Positions 46,973 through 54,500 of a stretch of 64,000 nt of DNA are shown piece by piece (the first letter of the stretch is position 1; the number at the start of each line of letters is the position of its first letter). Below the pieces are notes generated by a model, which searched no databases, was not told the origin of the DNA, and saw only the letters and a list, made by a program, of their open reading frames with translations. The position numbers were made by a program, and so were the translations under genes. The stretch spans positions 620,001 to 684,000 of the forward strand of contig CAWDZK010000001.1 in NCBI GenBank assembly GCA_963807005.1. Direction: 5' to 3'. The stretch is from CAWDZK01 sp963807005 (GTDB lineage Bacteria; Actinomycetota; Actinomycetes; JACCUZ01).

Positions 46973-47338
46973 TCCGGGACCGTGCCTTCCGGGCGGCCAG
47001 CCATCCCGCCGACACACCGGCCCGGCGAGGTCGCGCCGCGGTCCCCCGCACCGGTCGACGGGCCGCTAGTATGGATCGCGCACCGGTCCTGGGCGATCTG
47101 CCGGTCTCGTGACGTCGGTCGCCCTGCGGTCGGTGGCCCGGCGTCGACCGGGTCGCAGGTCCCTCCCAGAGGTGGTCGGGCCCCGACGGGTCGATCTCTC
47201 GCAGATCCGGGACGGGTCGCGTCTCGGAGCAGCCTCCGGGGCTGCTTCGGCCGGCGCCGATCGGCTCGACCGCTCGATCTGCGGTCGGGTGCGTCACCCC
47301 GCGCGGCAGTCGTGCTGGGCACTCCGAAGGAGGAGTCT
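46973..47338 (+). promoter_or_regulatory. 365-bp upstream region with a structured leader before the SNF2 gene
   Basis: No credible ORF. The last ~140 bp contain CGCAGATC (47200-47207) and its complement GATCTGCG (47276-47283), enclosing an AGCAGCC-TCCGG-GGCTGCT hairpin (47228-47246), so a transcript from a promoter upstream would carry a folded leader. A TAGTAT (47067-47072) could be a -10, but no -35 hexamer stands out. Confidence 0.4.
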
Positions 47339-49471
47339 GTGGCCCCACGAGGGCAGCGCCAACCGGGTGCTCGCCGTCCCGCCTCCCGGGACCAGCGCCG
47401 TTCCCGTGGGCGGGACAACGACGGCATCATGCCGGTGCTGGCCCGCAGCGTGCGGGAGGTGGAGGCAGCCGTCGAACGCGGCCGGGTCCTGCCCTCCGTC
47501 CGCACCAAGTTCCAGGTCATCGCGCTGCTGGTGCGCGAGGAGCGGGCCCGGGTCCGGGCCGACCAGACCGGTGGCGAGGCCCATCGCTCCGAGCAGCTCA
47601 AGCGGCTCGACGGGGTCGCCGTGATCCTGGCCAAGTCCGCGGCCCGTGAGACCTCTTTGCTGGCGTTGCTGGCCGAGGACGCCGCCGTCTCGCCGGCCGC
47701 CAGGTCGCTCCGGCAGGACATGCTGAGGGACGCCGGCATCGAGCCGGTCCCCGAGGAGGTCACGCCCCCGGAGCCGGCGGCCGCCGCCACCACCGAGCGT
47801 CGGGTGGTTCCGCAGTCGGTCGTCTCGCGGCAGCTCGCCAACCCTTTCCTCGCCCCGGACTTCGACTTCGTCGGCAAGAGCAACGCGGCCCCGCGCCGGC
47901 TGGCCACCTGGGAGCTGCTCGGCCCCCTGTTCAGCTCGTTCGAACGCGCCGGCGGCGGAGCCCCCGCCTGCATGGCGCTGCCGGGCCCCTCGTCCCTGCA
48001 GGCGCCGGGCGGTCGCCTCCTGATGGCGCACCAGGCGCGCGTGGTCGCGGCTGCTGCCGCCGGCCACCGGACGTTCCTGCTCGCCGACGAGCCGGGGCTG
48101 GGCAAGACGGCTCAGGCACTGCTCGCCGCGCAGGCGGCGAACGCCTACCCCCTGCTCGCGGTCGTGCCGAACGTCGTCAAGACCAACTGGGCGCGCGAGG
48201 CGGGCCTCTGGACACCCAGCCGCTCAGCCACCGTGATCCATGGCGACGGAGACACGATCGACGGCTTCGCCGACATCGTCGTCGTCAACTACGAGGTCCT
48301 CGACCGCCACGTCGGCTGGCTCGGCGACCTCGGCTTCCGTGGCATGGTCGTCGACGAGGCGCACTTCATCAAGAACAAGTCCTCGCAGCGCTCGCAGCAC
48401 GTGCTGGAGCTCTCCGAGCGCGTCCGGTCCCGCGTCCCGAGGCCGCTGCTGATGGCCCTCACCGGCACCCCGCTCATCAACGACATCGAGGACTTCCGGG
48501 CCATCTGGCAGTTCCTCGGCTGGATCGACGACAAGAAGCCGCGCGCCGAGCTGATGGAGGCGCTCGAGGCGACCGGCCTGACGCCCGCCGACGCCGGCTT
48601 CTATCCCGCTGCTCGCAGCAGCGTGATCGACCTGGGCATCGTGCGCCGCCGCAAGGTCGACGTGGCCGCCGACATCCCCGCCCGCCGGATCGCCGACCTG
48701 CCGGTCGAGCTCGACGACAAGGCCAGCCGCTCGATCCGGGAGGCGGAGCGAGACCTCGCCCGGCGCCTGGTCTCGCGGTACGAGAGCGCCCTGGCCGCCC
48801 GTACGTCCGGTCCGGCAGTCGAGGGCATCGACCACGACCTGGTACGCAAGGTGTGCTCGGCGGAGCTCAAGGGGTCGGACAAGAAGAAGTCCGACGAGAA
48901 CGTCTTCACCATGATGCGGCGGATCGGCCAGGCCAAGGCCGGGCTCGCCGCCGACTACGCGGCACAGCTCGCGCGCAGCGCCGGCAAGGTGGTCTTCTTC
49001 GCCAAGCACATCGACGTGATGGACGTCGCCGAGGAGACGTTCACCCAGCGCGGCATCCGGTTCTCCTCGATCCGCGGCGACCAGACCCGGACGTCGCGGG
49101 AGAAGCAGATCGACGCGTTCACCAACGATCCTGACGTCCACATCGCCGTCTGCTCGCTCACGGCGGCCGGAGTGGGGATCAACCTCCAGGTCGCCTCGAA
49201 CATCGTGCTGGCCGAGCTGTCCTGGACCGACGCGGAGCAGACCCAGGCCATCGACCGAAGCCACCGCATCGGTCAGACCGAGCCGGTCACCGCCTGGCGG
49301 ATCATCGCCGCGCAGACCATCGACGCCAAGATCGCCGAGCTGATCGACAGCAAGGCGGGGCTGGCCGCCCGAGCACTGGACGGTTCCGAGGAGGAGGTCT
49401 CGTCCTCGCCCGACGTGCAGCTCGGTGCGCTCATCGCCCTGCTGACCGACGAGCTGTCGACCAGGCCCTAG
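47339..49471 (+). CDS. SNF2/SWI2-family DNA-dependent ATPase
   Basis: A 710-residue SF2 ATPase. The N-terminal ~220 residues are a poorly conserved helical region. Then come 'LLADEPGLGKTAQ' (motif I, ~245), 'VVPNVVKTNWARE', 'VVVNYEVLDRH', the DEAH box, 'LMALTGTP', and in the second lobe 'VVFFAKHIDVMD', 'AVCSLTAAGVGINLQVA' and 'QTQAIDRSHRIGQ' (motif VI). It resembles annealing or remodelling helicases of the SMARCAL1/HepA type more than RapA. GTG 47339 is preceded by GGAGGAG. It is a monocistronic gene with a structured leader. Confidence 0.92.
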   Translation: MAPRGQRQPGARRPASRDQRRSRGRDNDGIMPVLARSVREVEAAVERGRVLPSVRTKFQVIALLVREERARVRADQTGGEAHRSEQLKRLDGVAVILAKSAARETSLLALLAEDAAVSPAARSLRQDMLRDAGIEPVPEEVTPPEPAAAATTERRVVPQSVVSRQLANPFLAPDFDFVGKSNAAPRRLATWELLGPLFSSFERAGGGAPACMALPGPSSLQAPGGRLLMAHQARVVAAAAAGHRTFLLADEPGLGKTAQALLAAQAANAYPLLAVVPNVVKTNWAREAGLWTPSRSATVIHGDGDTIDGFADIVVVNYEVLDRHVGWLGDLGFRGMVVDEAHFIKNKSSQRSQHVLELSERVRSRVPRPLLMALTGTPLINDIEDFRAIWQFLGWIDDKKPRAELMEALEATGLTPADAGFYPAARSSVIDLGIVRRRKVDVAADIPARRIADLPVELDDKASRSIREAERDLARRLVSRYESALAARTSGPAVEGIDHDLVRKVCSAELKGSDKKKSDENVFTMMRRIGQAKAGLAADYAAQLARSAGKVVFFAKHIDVMDVAEETFTQRGIRFSSIRGDQTRTSREKQIDAFTNDPDVHIAVCSLTAAGVGINLQVASNIVLAELSWTDAEQTQAIDRSHRIGQTEPVTAWRIIAAQTIDAKIAELIDSKAGLAARALDGSEEEVSSSPDVQLGALIALLTDELSTRP

Positions 49472-49499
49472 CCGTCGGCATCCCCGCGCCTGACCGCAC

Positions 49500-49973
49500 T
49501 CACGCGGCGCGTCCCGGTGCCGCGCGGTCGGGGCGTCCCATCTGCCGGGCCGCGGTGACCTTGGCCAGGCCGGTGACGGGCATGTCGATGTACATCGAGT
49601 GGGTGGCGCCGGCGGGTACCTCGTAGGCCTCGTGCCAGAGGCCGACGACGCCGCGGGAGTCCCTGGTGCGACGGTAGAACTCGGTCCACGCCGGCCGGTG
49701 CCGGCGGGAGGTGTCGCGGGCGTACCGGAAGATGTCGTCGGTCGATCGCCAGTACTGCACCATCAGCGGCCCGCGCCACACGAGCGTCGTGCGCACGCCG
49801 AGGAAGCCGCTCTCGGGGTCGGCGGACAGCTCCGCGATCATCGGCCCCATCGCGTTGAGCGAGGGGACCCAGATGTCCGGCCGCCGGAGCTTGTTGACGC
49901 GCAGCCCGATGAGGAACACCGCGATCTTCTCGCCGTGCTCGTGCGTCCACCGGCCCAGGTTCTGGTCTGCCAT
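49500..49973 (-). CDS. DUF4188 (monooxygenase-like) protein
   Basis: A 157-residue protein of the DUF4188 family ('monooxygenase family protein'): 'KIAVFLIGLRVNKLRRPDIWVPSLNAMGPMIAEL', 'TTLVWRGPLMVQYWRS' and 'RTRDSRGVVGLWHEAYEVPAG'. These residues describe a ferredoxin-like dimeric alpha-beta barrel; catalytic chemistry is unproven. ATG 49973 is preceded by AGGAGCG; a further upstream ATG would lie inside the operator. The gene faces the MerR regulator across a strong palindrome and is its likely target. Confidence 0.88.
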   Translation of the reverse strand: MADQNLGRWTHEHGEKIAVFLIGLRVNKLRRPDIWVPSLNAMGPMIAELSADPESGFLGVRTTLVWRGPLMVQYWRSTDDIFRYARDTSRRHRPAWTEFYRRTRDSRGVVGLWHEAYEVPAGATHSMYIDMPVTGLAKVTAARQMGRPDRAAPGRAA

Positions 49974-49978
49974 CGCTC

Positions 49979-50031
49979 CTCCAATACTGGATAGTGTCAC
50001 TACCCAGTATTGGAGAGCGTTACTATCCAGT
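49979..50031. promoter_or_regulatory. MerR-type operator: overlapping palindromes in the divergent promoter
   Basis: A 37-bp near-perfect palindrome centred at 49997 (CTCCAATACTGG / CCAGTATTGGAG arms at 49979-49990 and 50004-50015, with TAGTG-T-CACTA inside). A third half-site ACTATCCAGT (50022-50031) is the inverted match of ACTGGATAGT (49986-49995). The AT-rich half-sites lie between the two start codons, so binding could control both genes. Confidence 0.8.
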
Positions 50032-50063
50032 CAAGGGCTCCCGAGCGACGAGGAGGCAGTCGG

Positions 50064-50708
50064 ATGCGGATCTCCGAGCTGGCCCGCGCGGCCGACGTGC
50101 CGCTCGCGACGGTGAAGTACTACCTCCGCGAGGGCCTGCTGCCGCCCGGCCGGCCGACCGCCGCGACGCAGGCGCAGTACGACGAGACCCACCTGAGACG
50201 GCTGGTGCTGATCCGGGTGCTCGTCGGCGTCGGCGGGCTGTCCCTGGCCGAGACCCGCGAGGTGCTGCGCGCCATGGCCGAGGTCAGCGGCTTCCGCCCC
50301 GGCCAGATGCACTCCGCGGTCGGTGCCGCGTTCACCGCCCTCCCGCCGGCGCCGCCGGACGTCGAGCCGAGGAGGTCCGCCGCGCTGGTGGCCGGGCTCG
50401 GCTGGCGCGTGCACCCGGAGGCACCGGCGCTGCGCTCGCTCGAGCACGCGCTGGACGCGCTGGACGCCATCGGCCATCCGGCACCAGACGCGATCCTGCA
50501 CGGGTACGCCGACGCCGCCCGCCGGGCTGCCGAGCTGGACGTCGCGAGCGTGCCGGACGACTCTCCCGAGACCGCCGCGACCACGGTGGTCATCTCGACC
50601 CTGCTGTACGAGCCGATCCTGCTGGCCCTTCGCCGACTCGCCCAGGAGGCCGCATCCGCGGACCGGTTCGGGCTCGGGGACGGGTCACCGCGGTCCGATC
50701 AGTCCTAG
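50064..50708 (+). CDS. MerR-family transcriptional regulator
   Basis: A 214-residue regulator with an N-terminal winged-helix MerR domain (~1-70: 'RISELARAADVPLATVKYYLREGLLPPGRPT', 'QYDETHLRRLVLIRVL'), and a long C-terminal helical domain with no obvious metal-binding cysteine, so it probably senses an organic ligand. ATG 50064 is chosen because of GAGGAGG upstream; an in-frame ATG at 50010 would lie in the operator. It probably autoregulates and controls the divergent DUF4188 gene. Confidence 0.92.
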   Translation: MRISELARAADVPLATVKYYLREGLLPPGRPTAATQAQYDETHLRRLVLIRVLVGVGGLSLAETREVLRAMAEVSGFRPGQMHSAVGAAFTALPPAPPDVEPRRSAALVAGLGWRVHPEAPALRSLEHALDALDAIGHPAPDAILHGYADAARRAAELDVASVPDDSPETAATTVVISTLLYEPILLALRRLAQEAASADRFGLGDGSPRSDQS

Positions 50709-51037
50709 GTGCCGCTCGCCGCGCACAGCCCTACTCGTCCAGAGCTGCCGTCGGCGCCTCGTCGACCTGGTCGGCCCTTGTCCTCGGCCCCGGTCACCCG
50801 GTGCCCGGAGTACGTTGACGACGCCCGGGCACTCCCCTCCACTCGTCTGCGGACTCCTCCTCGTCGGCGAGACTGCGCACGCTTGTTCCACGACCGCCGC
50901 CCTGGCCGCGAATGACCACGGCTGTCGCCCCTGTCCCAGCGGCCGGCGTGCCGAGTAGCCCGTATGCGCATCGAAGCCTCATCACCAGCACGGAGTGAAC
51001 ACGCTGTGCCGGTTCGACTCAAAGGATGGTGAACGGG
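50709..51037. other. 328-bp gap with no recognisable gene
   Basis: Between the MerR stop and the NTF2-like start. Short open frames have no supporting features, and no strong hairpin, repeat or -10/-35 pair was found. AAAGG just before 51026 may be part of the next gene's ribosome site. Confidence 0.5.
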
Positions 51038-51445
51038 ATGCCCACCAGGGAACAAGAATCCAACGGCGCCACACGTGTTGCCTACATCCTCGGCCTGCCT
51101 CTGGCCCCGGACGTCGTTCGCCAGTGGCCGCAGATGGGCGAGATCGTTCGTACCAGGCAGCTCGTTGCCGATGTCGAGGGAAACTTCCCCGAGCTCACAC
51201 TCGAGGTTGGGCGGCGACTGCGCCTCGACGATGTGGTCGTCGTCGAATGGACCTGCAACTACGGCGATGGACGGCTGTACCGGAACGTCACGATCGGCGA
51301 GCTGGCCGACGGTGAGGTGGTCCGCGTCACCGACTACTGGGGGGAGCCGACGGAGACGCCGGGGTGGCGGGTGTCGATGACCGACCGACTCGAGATGCCC
51401 GGCGACGGGATCTGGCCGGACGACGGGCATCTGGCACACCACTGA
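51038..51445 (+). CDS. NTF2/SnoaL-like protein
   Basis: A 135-residue protein (start ATG 51038; an in-frame ATG at 51026 would add four residues) with a C-terminal SnoaL-like half: 'VVVEWTCNYGDGRLYRNVTIGELADGEVVRVTDYWGEP'. Members range from polyketide cyclases and limonene-epoxide-hydrolase-like enzymes to proteins of unknown function. The N-terminal helices usually present in NTF2-like proteins appear altered, so the fold may be abbreviated. It converges with the carboxylase gene. Confidence 0.8.
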   Translation: MPTREQESNGATRVAYILGLPLAPDVVRQWPQMGEIVRTRQLVADVEGNFPELTLEVGRRLRLDDVVVVEWTCNYGDGRLYRNVTIGELADGEVVRVTDYWGEPTETPGWRVSMTDRLEMPGDGIWPDDGHLAHH

Positions 51446-51449
51446 GCAA

Positions 51450-51475
51450 CCAGCCCGTCCAGTCTCGTGGGCTGG
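51450..51475. terminator. terminator between convergent genes
   Basis: Arms CCAGCCC (51450-51456) and GGGCTGG (51469-51475) with a 12-nt loop, directly after the NTF2-like stop and 47 bp before the carboxylase stop. Confidence 0.55.
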
Positions 51476-51521
51476 GGCGACCAGTCCGCCACGCGACCCA
51501 CGCGCTGGGTCGGTGGGCAGC

Positions 51522-54500
51522 TCAGTCAGCGAACCGGCCGAGACCGCGCTCGACCGACTCGATCAACCGGGGCCGGAGCTCGTGTGCGCCGATGACTGCG
51601 TCGACCGAGCCCATCGCGACCGCCCGCTGGATGCTGTGCACGGCGTCGAACTCCGCCGCCACCTCACCCAGCTTCTCCGACCGGACGGCGTCGCGCACCT
51701 TCGCGAGCTCGGTGGCCAGCTCGGCCCGGCCGATGCCTTCGGCCCGCGCGACCTGCTCCTCGAGGTCCCGGACGCGGGGGTCGGATCCGGTCCGTGCGTC
51801 GACGACCCCGGCGAACACCACCGCCGCGGCGGGTGCTCCGCCGATCACGGACGCGTACGAGCCCTCCACCGCGAGAACGGTCATGTTGTCGTTGAGGGCC
51901 TTGGAGAACACGACGAAGGCACCGCCGTGGTAGCGAGACACCACGCAGAACACGATCGGGCCGACGAAGTTGACGACGGCGCGGCCGATCTCCGCGCCGT
52001 ACTCCAGCTGCAGGTGGCGCATCGAGTCGGGCGACCCGTCGAAGCCGGAGAGGTTCGCCAGGACCACGAGCGGCCGGTTGCCGCTGGCCGCATTGATCGC
52101 CCTGGCGGTCTTTTTCGAGGAGCGGGGGAACAACGTGCCTGCGGTCCAGATGTCGGGGCCGTCGCTCGGTGGGAAGCCGCGGCGCGGCACCGGCCGCGAC
52201 TCGATGCCCACCAGGCTGACCGGCCAGCCGCCGAGGTGCGCGTCGAACACCACCGAGGTCTCGGCGTCAGCCATGCCGGCCCACCGCTCCAGTGGTGGGT
52301 GGTCCTGGTCGGCCACCGCGCGCATCAGGGTGCGGATGTCGAACGGCTTCTTGCGATCCGGGTTGGTCTGCGACGAGAAGATGTCCCCGACGGTGCGGAA
52401 GTCGCTGTCCGGCACCTCGTGCGGGTAGCCGCACACGTCTCGCTCCGCGGGGTCCGAGGTCGGCGCGCGCCGGACCGTCGTCTCGGTGGGCACGACGTAG
52501 CTGTGCGCGTAGTGCGACATCAGGATCGCGCACGCGCCGGCCAGGTCCGGCGCCCAGTACTGCGCCTGGCCGTTCGGTCCCATCACCCGGTCGTAGCCGC
52601 CGATGCCGAAGTTGTCCTCGGCGGAGACGCCGCCGGAGTAGTCCAGTGACTGCTTCCCGGTGAGCACCATCGCGCTGTCGGGAGTCATCACCAGGATGCC
52701 CTTCGTGTGCATGAGCATCGTGGCCTCGGCGTTCCAGTAGGGCTGGGCGCCGACGTTGATGCCCGCGACCACCACGTTGATCTCGCCGCCGCCCTGGGTG
52801 AACGTCACGATCCGTCGCAGCGCACGGGCCACCCAGTCCATGTTCTCGGTGCCGGAGTCCATCGAGATCCGGGCGCCGGCCGACAGGGCGAACCACTCCA
52901 CCGGCACGGACATCGCCTCGGCCAGGTCCAGCGCGGCGATGACCCGGGCGCACTCGGCCTCGGCGACGGCGCCGAGCGCCTTGGTCGGGTCGCCCAGCAG
53001 CACCACCCGGGTGATGCCGTCGGGGTGCCCGCCCGGGTACGACGTCGCCACCCCCACCACGAGGCCTGCCTTGTTGCCGCCGCGATCGCGTGAGACCGGC
53101 ACCAGCGCACCGGCGTCGTCGAGGTCGTGCTCGACGAACGTGCCGCCTGCCCCGGTCAGCACCGGGACCAGCTCGTAGGGGTAGGTGGTGCCCCGGCGGC
53201 GGGCCCGCAGCACCTTCTGCGCGTAGTCGTCCAGCGGTGCAAGGCGCTCGGTCGGGGGGCCACCGAAGGACGCGACGACGCCCGAGCCGGCCTGGTAGGT
53301 GAACCGCACCGCGGCCGGGTGCACCGACCCGTCGGGCGCGGCGATGCGGCCCTGCGCCGCGACCTCCTCGATGCCGGCGCCCACGGTCAGCGGGGCCAGG
53401 GTCCGCTGCAGACCGACCAGCTCGTCCGGGGGCGCGTCGATGACCGGCCACACGTGCACGAACACGTGGTTCATGTCGAGCCGTGCGCCCGCGGAGCCGC
53501 GTGCGGCCCGGGCGCGCCGGATGGCCTCCAGGCAGCTGGTGATGGCGCGCTCGGCCTGCGGCAGCGACGTCACATGACCCTCGGCGTCCCGCACGATCGT
53601 CAGGTCGCGGACCTGCGCCAGGGCCACCAGCCGCTGGTCGGACTCGTTGTCGGGAGCCACGCAGTGGTAGAGCAGCACGTCGTCAGGAGCGTCCAGCCGG
53701 CTGATCCGGAAGTCGCGCAGCCGCCACAGGTTGAGCCGTCGGCCGACCATGGGGTGCACGCCGCGGACCAGGTCGTCCTCGTAGACGCCGTCGGGGCCGG
53801 GCCGGACCGTGATGTAGGTGATGTCCCTGTCGCTGCCGGGGCACACAGCAACCGCCACCCGGCGGACCCGCGGGACGATGCCGGACGCCGCCAGCACCTC
53901 CTGCAGCGCCTCGGACGCCTCGACCGCGGTCTCGGGCGCACCGGGCCAGGCGAGGTAGAGGTCGACCACGGTCTCGTGGCCAGGTGGTGCCGCAGCCACC
54001 TGCTCGCCGAGGACGGAGACGAGGTCGTGCGGGTCCGCGCTTCCGTCGAGCTCGGACATCTGCGCGACCGTCGTGACCAGGCGGGTCGGCCGGTCGTCGA
54101 GGACGTAGTCGCAGGTGACGAACGGCCGGCCCCCGGCGGAGAAGCTGCGCAGGCCGTGCAGCTCGTGCTCGCGGTAGTGCCGCCGGGCCAGCACCTCCAG
54201 CATCGGCTCGCGCTCGGGTATGCCGCGCTCCAGCCGCTCGGCAAGGTAGCGCACGATCGGTTCAGGGATCGCCGCGACCGCTTCGAGTCGCTCGGCGTAG
54301 TCGGCGGCGTCCGGGTGGCCGGTGAGGTAGCCCAGCTCCTCCTGGACCCCGCCCAGCACCTCCGAGCGGGCCTCCCGCGCGAGCGGCTGGTCGAACCAGC
54401 GGAAGCGGGCGCTGCGGGCCAGCTCGCCCACGACGGGGAACCGCAGCTGGGTGGCCACCACCAGGCGGTCGAGCACGTCGTGCGCGTGCTGCCCGAGGTC

